From Odobenus rosmarus divergens (Eukaryota > Chordata > Mammalia > Carnivora > Odobenidae), in contig NW_004451886.1 of assembly GCF_000321225.1 (NCBI RefSeq), positions 159,558 to 223,557 on the forward strand: 64,000 bases of DNA, given 5' to 3'. A model generated the notes under the pieces. The model was not told the DNA's origin and ran no database searches. It saw nothing but the letters and a program-made list of their open reading frames with translations. Shown piece by piece: positions 32,731 to 45,289 of this stretch (positions are counted from its first letter, which is position 1; every line of letters begins with the position of its first letter). The position numbers and the translations under genes are program-made.

Positions 32731-35700
32731 AGTCCATGGTATACTATTAGGAAGCCATGAAGCCCAGATGTCAGTCTGGGCATGTCCTGGGCCAAAGGCT
32801 GTGCTATTCCTACTTTACCTAGCTGAAGCATGTGCAGAAGAGCTGCTGAGAAGATTTCCAGGATTATTTTCCTCAGCAGTGCTGTGAGAACCATATCTGG
32901 GTTGGATAGACCTCATTAGGATTATTTGAGGGAAGCAACCTCTCTCCTGAAGCTCCTGGGTCTTGAATCACCTTCCTGAAGTGTGTGTGTCACAGGTAGG
33001 TCAGTTCAGACTGAGTTCCAGGAATGAGGGGGGAAAGGGAGCCCCATCTCACAGCCCTTCAGTGCTTCCTGCTGAGTCCTCTCATTTCTTTCTTGTCCAC
33101 ATCTTTTTCTTGTCCTCCCCAGCAGCTACTACAAATGTCCAAGACTATAATCTCTTCTCTTCTACTTCAAATAGAGAAGACTAGAGGAAAACTCCAACTG
33201 CCTGTTCTGTTCAGGTCATAGACATGTTCATCACTGTTAAATTCTAACAGTATGTCTCCATCAGCCATTACCTTCTGGGAGCTCTGGGCTATGTCTGCTG
33301 TCGTTGGCCTCTCCCTCCTTCTGCCACATGTCTTGCCTTGGTTTCCATGTCACTAAACACTCTGGGTCATCCTCCCAGCTCTCTGGTGGCTCCTTCTCCT
33401 TTACATTTATATGATGACCTTCTTCTACCTTCAGACAGCTACAAAGCGCTGGGAGAGATACCTATGGAAAGTGGAAATCCACATAATGCTTGTATTTGGC
33501 CTTAGCTGTAAGGGACCCTCCCCCCCCCGCCCCCGCCACACACACACAACATGAAATTGAGTGCTTTCATGAACAAATTTTCCTGGGCAAGAGAGGCTGG
33601 TAGAGCGGGAATGGAATTACAATCTTTGCTAGGAAGGAGAACAGTTCTTAGCCTGGCTACTGTGCAGGTAAGAACATTTGAGTTAGAAGAAAATTAAAAA
33701 CAAACTCCTGCTCTGGGGCTCTGCTCTCAGAGTGGCCCTCCTGGGCATAGCATGGCTCTCTCTGCAGGTTGTTCTTCCTCCAAAAGCATAGACTTTGCTT
33801 GCCTCTGCATTACCTCAGTGGCCCCCAAAACCGCATTTCTACTTTACTGTTTTTGTACCTATTTGATAGTCCTAAAGGAACATCCCTGGGCTAAATTATT
33901 TCATGATATGCCAATTATTGTCTTTGCTATTGCTTTGGTTACAAAGTTGCATGGGTTTTGGGAAGTCTTTCCCCAAGGCCTATTTTCCCACAAGCCCTGC
34001 TATTTTTAGTGTATGACTTTTCAGAACACAAAGATTTTCAGGAATGCATACTTGCTGACATCCCTAGTATGTCTTCATAAATTTAACAGGAATTAAACAT
34101 GGAGTATCCTGTACTTTATTATTAAGCATACACTTGAATTCTATGGATGTGTTTATTAAAAAATTAGAAAGTGTCATACTTTGTTTTCTCAATACCAAGT
34201 TTCTTCAAACAAGGTCAAGCTCATATTCTTTATTACCTGTCTGCCATGCCTGAAGCATAAACAGAAAGCTATTTGTTAGTTTTATGAGTTGTATGGTGTG
34301 AGTCTGATAAATCTCATTCTTCCCATATTTAAAGATTGCAAAAATAGATGAGTGAATTTTAATCAAGAATGCAGAAAGGAATTCATTTTTGGCAGAATTC
34401 CAAGCCAAAGAAGTTTGACTCTCAATTTTTTTAAGTGATAGAACTAAGGGGAGAAAACAGAAGGTTCAAATGAAAATGCAAATTTAATTTTAGCTACACT
34501 TTTCTAACATAATTCCTATGAACATAAACGTAAAATAAGCACTCAGGTTTAACCTGTTGGTGTCCAACCATTAAACTTTGCTGCTGATCATTTCTTTAAA
34601 GGAGTCCTTCCCATAATTACTTGTCAGAATTCATATCCCCCTTTCCTTCTTCTCAACTCTCCTTACATAATATATCATGTCTTCAGGTTTAGTCGGTCTT
34701 ATGAATTCTATTTAAGACTCCAGACATTATTAATCCAGATGCATTCACTGACTTCCAGAACTATGTCTTATAAAATGTTGCCAAATGATGAAACCACTCT
34801 ACCGAGATTTTTTTTCTCAATTTTTCATGCCCCAAAACTCATGATACCGGGATTTGAGAAAGAGGACATTTCCTTTCCTTTCTTCCTCGCTGATGCATTA
34901 TGCTAATTTCTCCAAAGAGAACGTAAATGGGATCTTTTTAACGCTAAATATTATGTAAAGAAGTTAATCATATTATTTTGAAGAAAGACTCCACCTTGCC
35001 TGCATGAGAAGACTGCGGACAGAGAATTAGCTAAAGAGGATAAATCTTAGTGGCAGTTGAAACAGGAAACATGATGACCACCTGCTAGGAAACAGGGAGG
35101 TAAAATGGTACAGCTCAAATGGTCATGGAGAGATGTGGGCAAGTGGAGGTCAAGCAACCTAAATACTTGGATGGTTTGAACTAGGCATGTTTCATTTGAG
35201 AATTCTGCTGATTCTTACAAAATTCTAAGCCTATGTTAATGCAATCAGAATATTTGCAATAGGTTTAAAAAGAAGTAAAAATAGAATCTTAGGGTTGGTG
35301 TGTTTTTAAACTACTTTTCCTTTCTTCGTAAATAAGTTTAGCATATCCTTATGTACGGCCATTATAATAGAGCTCACATTTTCTTAATTAAAGCTTGGGA
35401 TGTATTGTCAAAACTCCCAAAAACAAACAAATGAAACAAAGAAAAAAAAAAAAAAGTAGAGTGCATGCATGAGAACAACAGGGCAGAACACAATGATTAG
35501 TACTGACCCAGATAATCACCCCTATATGTGTCACTTCACAGAATTCTAAAAGGAGCCCAGAGTTTCAGCGATGCAATGCAAAGTTGTAAACAAACAGGAT
35601 TTAAATGAGTTTTAGTTTTCACACACTGCTGCCACAAACTTCAGTTCCTGTGTCCCATTGTAATGCTTTGTTTTATGGGGTTATTTTATTTTATGCCTTT

Positions 35701-38700
35701 CATCCTTGATTTCCTAAAGAACTTAAATAACCTTATTAATATTTTAACACATATTAACATGAAATTAGCGTTTCACCCCATGAGTGCTTTGTCATCTAAA
35801 TTATTCTGAAGTTTGTCAACTATATATCTTTATCCACATTACTTTCATTGGGCAGTAAGTGCCCTACCAGTACCAGATTATATATACCTTAAGGAGAGAA
35901 AGAGACTAAGAACTTCTAGGAAGATGAAGTACCAGCCAGCATGGGTAGCCCCGGCTAATTTCCAATGGACATAGAGAGGCTTACTTTGTTGGTGTGTTCG
36001 CTGCTACCCTCAAACGTGCAAAACAAAAATGAGTTACGAGGAAAGCTCTTCCAAACACATCTCAGGAAGCCATCCCCAGCCAGCCAAGCCCTGTGGTCAG
36101 TCCTAAAAAGCGATCAGCCAGAAGTGCTGATAAGGTGCATCTGTCTTCTGGCACAGAAAAACAAAGGCCCCAAGACTGCAAAGTTCATGGCCTCTCAGAG
36201 GATGACAAAAATCACACACTACTGTAAATTACTTCTGTGATTCACCACTGGAAGAATTCAATTTTCTGACAGTAATTTGGAAGGAAATGTTGTTAGACCT
36301 GATATACAACCTTTCTTTTAGCTAAACTAAAATCCATCACAGTTTTCTTTAAAATGCTAAGCTTTCTTAAATATATAAATGCTAAAAATTAGTGTGTATA
36401 TTTTTGGAAGAGAATGGTTGTGATGACAGGAGGCATGTGAGATTATGTGTGCAAAAGAACAATCGGGAAGTTGAAAAACGTCTTCAGTTCTCTGAGCAAC
36501 CACACTAAATGGGCTTTTTGAAAATTTTTATTGCTTTTAATACTCTCTACTTTCATGTAGGCTTTAGCTAATGTGAATTCACTATCCCAATCTCATCATT
36601 AGATCACTTTCCATGGGAAACTTCGTTTGACCAAGTTTCACTGAAAGCCACTTCCCAAGCAAAGATGGCTTTCAGTACTGATGTCTGCCTAAGGGACAAT
36701 GATGCCTCCTCACAATATCCTGAAATAAAAATAGCTAGGTATGATTTCCTCTTGGTATATAAAGACCCTATTTTATACACAGTGGGAAATAGTTTAAAAG
36801 ACATTTGGATACTCAGAACTCTGCTGGAATCTTCAAATTATACTTGGGAGAATTGCCATAGAAATATTTGAAAAGGCAAGTTTATTTCCAGAACAAGACC
36901 ATTGAGCCCACATTAATATAAATATTTAGTATCAAAATAAAATCTTGAAAATGCTTTTAAAAATTCAAACTGAGCAAAAATTCTACTAAACCTTGATTTT
37001 CTCACCAAGCCAAATGTATTAGTTTTTCTTCTTGTCCTATAAACCTTGTCTTGACATTTTCCAAATCCCCAGATTAAATTAATAGCGCACACAGTTTTTA
37101 TAAAACCCTAAAAGGCGGTAGCCAAGCTTACTGTGGATTTCTTTTGCTTCTCCCCGACTATATTGCTCTCTGATCGTTTCTTCATTAAAGAAGAATGGAT
37201 TCCCACTTAGTTCATCAGCTAGTTGAGTGCTGCTTTGCACAGACTCTTCAGAAATGCCAAAAGTGCTTTGTGATGTGCTGTTCTCTAGAAACTCATTACC
37301 CCAAATTTCAAAACATCCAGAATAAAATCATGACCTCAAAGGACAATTAAATGTCTCTCAACGAAACACAACCTTTGCAACTTGGAAACATGGGTATGAG
37401 AACTAGTTACTTAATCTGTTCACATCTCGTTTCTTCATGTGTAAAATGTGAATAGTACTGAACAATACTTAATTCATAGAATATTGTAGAGATGAAAATG
37501 AATTAATACGTGGAAAGTACCAGAACACTTCTTATCACATACGAAGACTTTATGAGTGTTCATGATGGTGATAGTGAAATGAGAATTAACAAATGAGAAC
37601 CCTGACCTTATGGAGATATGAGATTGGCCTAGGCTGAACTCATAAACCTGAGCCATGAGTAAAACCCCCCGTTCCTTACTTAATGTTCAATGTTCATATT
37701 CTTTCATTTGTGCCTCCCTGAGAATCTCCCAGGAGGAAGCAGGGTATGATGAGTGAGGAACTATTTGACATAATATTCATACATTGTACTTAGTAACAGA
37801 GCAAGTCAGAGGCATTTAGATGGTAAAGTTGAAATTTCATTTGACCAATTTGATTACCTGGTGACTTTCAATATGCTGTTTTGTGTATTAAGTTACAGAA
37901 GACAACAAAGTAGAAGTACTGCAGTGGAGGCTACCAGAAGCAGACAAGTCAAGTAGGGAGTTACAGAGAATAACAAGACATGAGGTAAAGAATGGCAAGA
38001 TAAAAAACAGTTATACTGTAGAGCCACCTAATGCAGGGGGATAAGCAGACATTAAATCTCTGAATATTCCAACAATTTGGGAAAACATTGCTCTCCATTC
38101 TCTTCTAGATGCAGCGTCTATAACTCAATAATGATGACTCACAGTCATTAGGGAAGAAATAAAGTGTATTTAGTATATTCTGCATAAGAAGGCAGGAAAT
38201 TATTATGCTTTTCAAATATTCCTCAGTGCTCATACATTACTTTTATTATCAACCACAAAAAAAAAAAAAGCACACAAACAAAAGACAGGGAAGTTTCAAA
38301 GCATCTGTCTGGTATTTTTCTGTTTTGTTTTGTTTTTTTCAACATCTCTGCTTTGCTCCAACTCTATATCATTGAATCTAAGATATCACTCTCAGTCAAG
38401 CTCAATCTCTCAACATTTTCTGAGTCAATATTTATCTAGATAAAAATATCAATAATCCATGTCCTTCCTCACGATCTACCTCATGGAGCTTAAAATTAAC
38501 CTCTCTTCATAGGTCAAGTGGACTTATTATCCTAGGTATGACATTTTCTAGTTTGATACTTAGCAAAAGCACTAGAGTAACGCTTCCCAATAGAATTCTC
38601 TTAAATGATGAAAATGTTCTCTTGGGGTCTACCATATTGTGCCATTGAACACTTGAAATGTGTCTAGTGAAACTGAGGAACAGAATTTTTAACTGTATTT

Positions 38701-39215
38701 CATTTTAATTCATGTAATTTTAAACAGCCACATAGAACTAGTAGTTGTCGTGTTTAATAGTGCAGTACTAGAGATTTCCTGATCCTAGTTTACATTCCCC
38801 CAAATGACTGTCTATCTGCTCAGTTACATTGGCAGCAAATGTATTTTCTGTGACCGTATGTCACCTATGCACTAGAAACCTCAAATCCACTACCCTTGAA
38901 TTGCAATTAAGATGGCAAGACCAGATTTTCGGTTAATATATTGATGATCATGTTACTGAAAAACACTTGAATCACACAAAAAAGCTTAGCAAAATGTAAC
39001 ATGTTTTTAAAATATTTTATTAGCCAAATTTTAGAGGAAAGAGAGAAAACAAAAGAAAACCTCCAGATGCCAGAAATGAAGAAAGAACTAAAAGTCAAAG
39101 ATATGAACAGGTATTGAGGCTGAGAGGCTCACTGGGAGAACTAAATTATACGGGTAGGAGACACTTTAAATTCAAAATAAAGAAAAAAAGACATTCAGCC
39201 TGCTGCAGGATGGGA
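32731..39215. other. Unassigned 6.5-kb stretch, repeat-poor, no gene seen
   Basis: I see no CAN SINE, young L1 or recognisable coding exon. Local features are a C-run with (CA)n at 33517-33549, A-runs near 35440 and 38260, and an octamer-like ATGCTAAT near 34900. The open frames (for example 33752-34009 and 35965-36240, 85-91 codons) show no known domain. A weak resemblance to L2 (CTCCTTCTCCTTTACATTTA near 33390) is noted but not called. Confidence 0.5.
33517..33549. repeat. Poly-C / (CA)n compound simple repeat
   Basis: CCCTCCCCCCCCCGCCCCCG followed by CCACACACACACAC. Plus-strand C-run, so the minus strand is G-rich. Confidence 0.9.
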
Positions 39216-39577
39216 AGTTGGAGCTGGCAAAACAAAATACCATAGACTGGTGGCTTAAACAACAGATAACTTTTATTTTCTCACAGTTTAGGAGACTAGA
39301 AATCTGAGATCAGGCTGCATGGTCAGATTCTGGGGAGGACCCTTTCTGTCTTGTAAATGGTGGCATCTCACTGCTTGCTGACATGGTCTTTCCTCAGTTC
39401 ACATGAACAAGCACTTTAGTTTCTTCTTACAAGAGCACTAATTTCATCATGAGGGCCCCACTCTCATGACCCCATCTAATCCTAATCACCTCCCAAAAGC
39501 CTCATCTCCAAATTTGATCACATTGGGAGTTAGGGCTTCAACATATGAATTTGGGAGGAACACTTCAGTCTATAACA
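39216..39577 (-). mobile_element. MaLR-type LTR (MLT1/MST-like), minus strand
   Basis: Reverse-complement landmarks: AAAATACCATAGACTGGTGG, CTTAAACAACAGATAACTTT, AAGAGCACTAATTTCATCAT, GAGGGCCCCACTCTCATGAC, AATCACCTCCCAAAAGCC, CACATTGGGAGTTAGGGC and CAACATATGAATTTGGGAGG. On the minus strand it begins TGTTATAGACTG and carries AATAAAAG near its 3' end. Non-coding ancient LTR; the exact subfamily is uncertain. Confidence 0.75.
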
Positions 39578-39624
39578 GAAGTTGTCACTGGAGTTATAAC
39601 TAAAAGAGAGATTAAAACTTTATA

Positions 39625-39843
39625 AGGTGCCTGGGTGGCTCAGTGGGTTAAGCATCTGACTCTTGGTTTTGGCTCAGGTCATGATCTCAGGGTTGTGAGA
39701 TAACGCCCCACGTCAGGCTCCACCCTGGGCCTGGAATCTGCTTGTCCCTCTCTCTGCCCCTCTGCCCTTCTCCTTTGCCCCTCCCCCAGTTCACCCTCTA
39801 TCTCTGAAATAAATGAATAAATGAAATCTTAAAAAAAAAAAAA
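39625..39843 (+). mobile_element. CAN SINE, older subtype, full length
   Basis: GGTGCCTGGGTGGCTCAGTG, GCATCTGACTCTTGGTTTTGG, CAGGTCATGATCTCAGGG, a long CCCCTCTGCCC-rich body and an AAATGAATAAATGAAATC tail with a poly-A. First CAN SINE after a 13.7-kb gap. Confidence 0.95.
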
Positions 39844-39934
39844 TCTTTGTCAGAAACTGGTTTTGTGCTTAAAGCCCTGGAAAGAAAAACATTCACTTTC
39901 AAGAATTCTGAACTCCAAGCATTTGTTCTTCTGA

Positions 39935-40632
39935 AGCCAAATTCACATAACTTATGGTACAAGACAAAAATGGCCACAGTGGCTCTTTCTATCAAGAGAT
40001 GGAATCTATTTCCCTATCCTTCAATTTAGGTTTGGTGACACAACTTGCTTTGAATAATAGGACAATAGTAAATGTGAGGCATGCAAGACTCAGAGTGCTT
40101 GTCCACTAGAAACTGCTATCTCTCTTGGTGGGGTGATTCCTTTGTGAGAAGCCAGTCTCAGCAATAAGAATGAGAACTCACATAGAGCAGAGTTCACTCG
40201 TCTCAGCTAAACCACTTCATTAAACAACCAGCCTCCAGGGCTACCTGGGTGGCTCAGTTAGTTAAAAATCTGCCTTCCACTCACGTCACGATCCCAGGGT
40301 CCTGGGATTGTGCCCTCCATTGAGCTCCCTGCTCAGCGGGGAGCCTGCTTCTCCCTCTCCCTTTGCCCCTCCCCCTGCTCATGCTCTCTCTCTCTCAAAT
40401 AAAAAAAATAAAATAAAATAACAAAAAACAAAAAAACAACCAGCCTCCAGTTCACCTGGGTTCTGACCACAGACACAATGGTGCGCTCACCTAAGATAAC
40501 CAGAAAAAACAAACAGCTGAGCCCTGTCCAAAATGCCAACATAGAGAATTGTGAGGCACATAAATGGTTGTGATTGTTTTAAGCCAGTAGATTTGTGGCA
40601 ATTTGTTTTGCAGCAAAGATAAATAGTATACT
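39935..40632 (+). mobile_element. MLT1-type LTR, split by a SINE
   Basis: GGTACAAGACAAAAATGGCC, AAGAGATGGAATCTATTTCC, ACTTGCTTTGAATAATAGG, CAGAGTTCACTCGTCTCAGC, then the inserted SINE (40239-40433). It continues with GTTCTGACCACAGACACAAT, GTTTTAAGCCAGTAGATTTG and GGCAATTTGTTTTGCAGC. The order matches MLT1 LTRs, including the conserved 3' end. The inner ORFs are artefacts. Confidence 0.82.
40239..40433 (+). mobile_element. CAN SINE inside the MLT1 LTR, 17-bp TSD
   Basis: GGCTACCTGGGTGGCTCAGT, CTGCCTTCCACTCACGTCAC and an AAATAAAAAAAATAAAATA tail. Perfect duplication AAACAACCAGCCTCCAG at 40222-40238 and 40434-40450. Removing it restores the LTR order, which dates it after the LTR. Confidence 0.97.
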
Positions 40633-40779
40633 ACCCTTGTTGGATAGGAATACTGAAGTGAGACATTAATATAAAAATTGACCTGGAAAAGAGTCATACT
40701 CAAAACCATCCTTTTTGGGAACCTCACCAGAGTCCTGGACTTGAAAACACAGAAAAGAATCTCTGCTTAAGTCGACAGT

Positions 40780-41990
40780 CAAAACACCATAGCCTCTGGA
40801 CATTAAAACATCAAGAAGTCAGCAAAAACAACAAATGGGAGAACTGAAGATTCTAGAAAAATCTGAAAGGCTTATAAAATACAAGAGATGGACAAAAGGA
40901 ATAAAAATATAAGACACCAGCAGACTATTAAAAAAAAGAAATGTAGATTTTAAAATAGAACCAACCAATAAATAAATAAATAAATAAAAGCCGAGTATAA
41001 ACAGGAAACAAAAATATAATCATTGTAACTGGTAATACATTTTTAGAACTCATTTAAAAGAGTGTAGCAATACATTTGATAAGGGAACTTGCGAATTAAG
41101 TAACAAGAGAAATAAAATTTCACAAAATGCAGCAATAAGAGATATAAAGATAGAAAATATGAACTAGAAATCAATGGATATTGAGGATAGAAGGAGGAAA
41201 TCTAAAATACCATGTGAGAGTGAAGAGAGATCATCAGAGAAGACCATATACAAATACTTAAACTGCTCGGAATTTTTTTTATAAATAAACAAATAATAGA
41301 GTACATAGGATCACAATATGTACTGAGCAAAAGGACAAAACACTAATCTACTACCTAGAAACAGAGGCAAAATTGAAGAAAAATGAAAAAAAAGAGAAAG
41401 CATTAAAATTACCAGGGAGAAAATAAATATTACCTCCTCAAAATGCCAATGCCAATGACAGCAGACTTCTCAACAGCAACAATAGATGCCAGAAGACAAT
41501 GCAAAACTATCTGCCTCGAATTCCAAACACAGTTTGAATTTCAGGTAAAAGAAAAAGGAAAACAAAAACATTTTAAAATGGATTCTGAAAGAATTTATTA
41601 GAAATTAAATGTATGGGAAAAGTAAAGAGAGTAAGGAAAATCCATGAAATTAGTAAAAAGAAAGAAAAGTATTTCAGTGAAGAAAAATCATGTCAAGTGA
41701 AAAATAGAAAATAAGATGACACAAATAAGTCTAAAATATTAGTAATCGCAATAAATGTGAATAGATTAATGATAGCAATTAGAAGACAGAAACGCACATT
41801 ACATTTTTAGCAAGTCTGTAAATATGATGCTTACAAAAAACAAACCTGAAAGTTATGATGCCAAAATGTTAAAAATAAGAATAGGACAGATATAATGGGA
41901 AGCTATTAACCAGGATTCACCTATAAGCAATATTAATATCAAACAAATAGGAATTAAGGAGGATGTTGCTAAAATTATTCATCCTTTTCT
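40780..41990 (+). mobile_element. Old L1 or HAL1 fragment with ORF1 C-terminal domain remnant
   Basis: A-rich plus strand typical of L1 sense orientation. At 41455-41511 the frame reads Met-Thr-Ala-Asp-Phe-Ser-Thr-Ala-Thr-Ile-Asp-Ala-Arg-Arg-Gln, the conserved start of the L1 ORF1 C-terminal domain (TADFS...ARR). Further on, TATTAATATCAAACAAATAG resembles the early ORF2 endonuclease block. Outer limits are approximate. HAL1 (a LINE with only ORF1) and old L1M cannot be separated here. Confidence 0.6.
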
Positions 41991-42714
41991 TCTCCCATGT
42001 TCAGAATCAACTGAGAGATGTATATAGAAATCATTAAGGTATAGATAAAATTGTCCCCTTCATACCCTTAGAGACAATTTGAGAAAATGGCTTAAGCATT
42101 ACAAGAAATATTTGCTTTCATTTCTTTTGAATTAGAAATAAACCAAAACTATCGCCAAAATTCTCCACCCAGTCACAGGCAGATCTGGACAAACATTGAG
42201 TAGAGCCTTCACTGACTAAGCTTGTCATCTTTCAGAGAGAATTATCAGCAGGCACCTTCTCTCCAGACATTCCAACAAGGGGACCCAGGAGAGCCTGAAT
42301 TTGAATGATTAGCTCCTCCCCCAAATTCACTAATCAGAATAGTCTGTTCTTCTTTCCCTGGTTTCTGTTTATATCAATATGGCAGACTATATAGCCAGAA
42401 AAATTCTCATGGTAAGCAACACTTTTTAACTGATGGATAAAAATCAGATTGTATATATGAAAAGATGACTGAACTGATGGTGGGTGACAGAAATATTTGG
42501 AATCTGAAACTTCAACAAATCTATCTGATTGTAAATTGTTTTTACCCTCTAATGTATAGAAGAAGCATATAAATATCCTCTTGGGAGGAAAATACTTTAG
42601 ACCTAGACCTCAAAGAGTTCACATAGATTAATGTTCAAATAATAAAACCCAAAAACAAAAATCACAGAACACACACAAAAAGGCCCACTGTGATTAAGTA
42701 ATAAAAAAACAACA
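41991..42714. other. Unassigned sequence between two L1 fragments
   Basis: No gene recognised. It could be a diverged L1 middle part or unrelated single-copy DNA. Confidence 0.4.
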
Positions 42715-43053
42715 AAACCATGGATATTGAGAAACTGATTCTAAAGTTTGTATGGACAGCAAAAGACCCAGAATCAACAATACAATATTGAAGGAGAACA
42801 AAGTTTGAGGACCAAAACTACCTGACTTCAAGACTTATTATAAAGTTATAGAATCAAGACTGTGTACTGTTGGTGAAAGAATAGACAAATAGATCAATGG
42901 AACAGAGAGGGAACCCAGAAATAGGCCCCCATAAATACAGTCAACTAATCTTTGACAAAGGAGCAAAGGCAGTCCAGTGGAGCAAAAACACTCTTTGCAA
43001 CAAATGGTGTTGTAAAAATAAATGGACATCCACACGCAAACAAAAAAACCTAG

Positions 43054-43102
43054 ACTTTCACTCTTCACAAAAATTAACTTTCACTCTTCACAAAAATTAA
43101 CT
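43054..43102. repeat. 23-bp tandem duplication inside L1
   Basis: ACTTTCACTCTTCACAAAAA plus TTA occurs twice in direct succession (43054-43076 and 43077-43099) without mismatch. It is absent from the usual L1 order, so it arose after insertion. Confidence 0.9.
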
Positions 43103-43410
43103 CAAGATGGATCATAGACCTAAATGTAAAACATAAAATTATAAAACTCCTAGAAGATAACAGAGGAGAAATCCTTTCTGACCTTGGAAATGGTAATAAC
43201 TTTTTTAATACAATACCAAAGGCAAGATCTGTGAAATAAATAATAGATAAGCTGACTTCATTAAAATTAAAAACGTATGTTTTATGAAAGAAAATTATGA
43301 AAGGATGAATAAACAAGCCACAGAGTTGGAGAAAATGTTTACAAAAGACACATTTGATCAAGGACTATTATCCAAAATATACAAAGTGCTCTTAAAATTC
43401 AATAGTAAGA

Positions 43411-43544
43411 GGGGTGCCTGGCTGGCTCAGTCGGTTAAGTGTCAGAGTTGATTTCTGCTCAGGTCATGATCTCAGGGTTGTGAGATTGAGCCTTTCTCTC
43501 TCCCTCTCTGTCTGCTCCTCCCCCCACTCTTAAAAAAAGAAAAC
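43411..43544 (+). mobile_element. CAN SINE, internally deleted, inside L1
   Basis: GGGGTGCCTGGCTGGCTCAG, CAGGTCATGATCTCAGGG, TTGTGAGATTGAGCC, then directly the CT-rich end and a short A-tail; the middle (GGGCTCCCTGCTC...) is missing. Duplication AATTCAATAGTAAGA (43396-43410) and AACTCAATAATAAGA (43545-43559). Confidence 0.93.
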
Positions 43545-44507
43545 AACTCAATAATAAGAAAACAACATGATTAAAAATGGGCCAAAGACCTTAAGAAACA
43601 ACTCACCAAAGATATACAGATGGCAAATAAGCATGTGAAAAAATGCCCCACATTATAAGTCATCAGGGAAATTCAAATTAAAACAACAATGAGATACCAT
43701 CATATACCTATTAAAATGGCCAAAATATATAACACGGACAACTCCAAACGCTGGTGAGGATGTGGAGCAACAAAAACTCTCATTCTTTGCTGGTGGGCAT
43801 AAATAGTAGAACCACTATGGAATACAGCTTGGAGGTTTCTTACAGATCTAAACATACTTTTACCCAATGATCCAGCAATTGTGCTCTTGGTACTTACCCA
43901 AAGTTGAATATTTATGTCTACACAAAAACCTGCACTCAGATGATTAGACCAGCTTTATCCATAATTGCCCAAACTTGGAAGCAACCAAGATGTCTTTCAG
44001 TAGGTGAGTAGGTAAACTGTGGTATATGCAGACAGGAGGAACATCATTCAGTGCTAAAAAGAAATTAGCTTATAAGCCATGAAAAGACATGGGGGAAACT
44101 TGAGTGCATATTACTATGTAAAAGAAGCCCATCTGAAAAGGTTACATATTGTATAATTCAAACTATATGACATTGTGGAAAAGATAGAACTATGGAGACA
44201 GTAAAAAGATCAGTAGTTGTCAGGGGGCAGAGGCAGAGAGGAACGAATAGTGGACCACAGAGAATGTTTAGGGCATTGGAACCAGACACACAGCCTGTAG
44301 GAGGGGATGGGCTGAGTCCTGGAGACACAGCTTTGGGTACTGGCTCTTCTGCTTATGCCTGGGACATGCATATACCTGTATGCACTGAACATGATGATGA
44401 TGTTACAAACAGAGAAATTAATACAGGGGAACTGACATGGAGTAGTCTATCAGTCCTTTAAAAATCCTGTACTTAGGAATAGGAAATGACTGGCATGAGC
44501 AGTGGGT

Positions 44508-44556
44508 TTATTTATGAAATATTTATGAAAATATTTATGAAATTTTTATGAAAAGG
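44508..44556. repeat. Short tandem array of ATTTATGAAA-like units
   Basis: TTTATTTATGAAATATTTAT, GAAAATATTTATGAAATTTT, TATGAAAAGG: four imperfect units of 10-12 bases. Confidence 0.8.
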
Positions 44557-45289
44557 AAGATACAAAATCTAAAAAAAAATTCAGAGTTTTTTATGCATTT
44601 ACAATATCATCACTTGCAAAATCTCTTAAATTACATCTTAGAAATACATTGGGATCATTCTTAAAGAAATTTTAATTCTACCTAGACAGGTAGAATTGTG
44701 TTTTTTAGCATAAATAATTGTCTACTAGTATTTTTTTTACATAATTATTACTTGGGAAAAGGGACACATTTCATAGAGCCTCTATGGAATCATACAGAAC
44801 CTCTTATACTGAGTTAGTTTCAGTATATAGATATTTCTATTACTGGAATTAAATCTCAGTTGGCTACTTAGAGATTAAGTACTGTTTTGCTTTTATAACT
44901 GAAAACAGAAGATTTGTTTCATTTTTATGTTCTATTGGTTTATAGTACCTGTCTCTGATATTTTTCTTCTTTAAGTTATAACAGTAAATTTCCTAGTCAT
45001 TCACCCACTTCTCTGCAGCAAATGAGTGGTACATTAATAGTTCTTTACAAACTTAAAGCATGGAGTCTCTTACAAGCAAGAAATTCTTGGCAAATTAATC
45101 TGTTGGGTTTTTTTCTCCAGAATGAAATCATAGATCTCATGGCATAGTCTATAAAATGTTCCCTATCCATATATTATAATCATCACAGGCAAATTATCTA
45201 TATTGTATGTATATAGCAAATATGTATGTACATTTTCAAACTTAATTCACTTTCAAACAACTGTCCTAAATTTCTTTGTTTATATTTAT

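Larger units (their letters stand above)
42715..44285 (+). mobile_element. L1: Old LINE-1 (L1MA/L1MB class) ORF2 3' part, split by a SINE
   Basis: Landmarks in order: GATTCTAAAGTTTGTATGGA, CAGAATCAACAATACAATAT, TAATCTTTGACAAAGGAGC, GATGGATCATAGACCTAAAT, the SINE (43411-43544), CAAAGATATACAGATGGCAA, AATGAGATACCATCATATAC, GGATGTGGAGCAACAAAAAC, CCAATGATCCAGCAATTGTG, CTTATAAGCCATGAAAAGAC and CAGTAAAAAGATCAGTAGTTG. Broken by frameshifts. The expected 3' UTR is not recognisable after ~44285. Confidence 0.92.

Noticed and set aside
33230..33440. L2 reverse-transcriptase segment
   Set aside because: CTCTCTGGTGGCTCCTTCTCC matches an L2 word, but the neighbouring landmarks are missing.
42897..43361. 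Open frames of 67-95 codons around 43 kb
   Set aside because: They lie in an L1 ORF2 fossil, several in the wrong frame or strand. Not independent genes.
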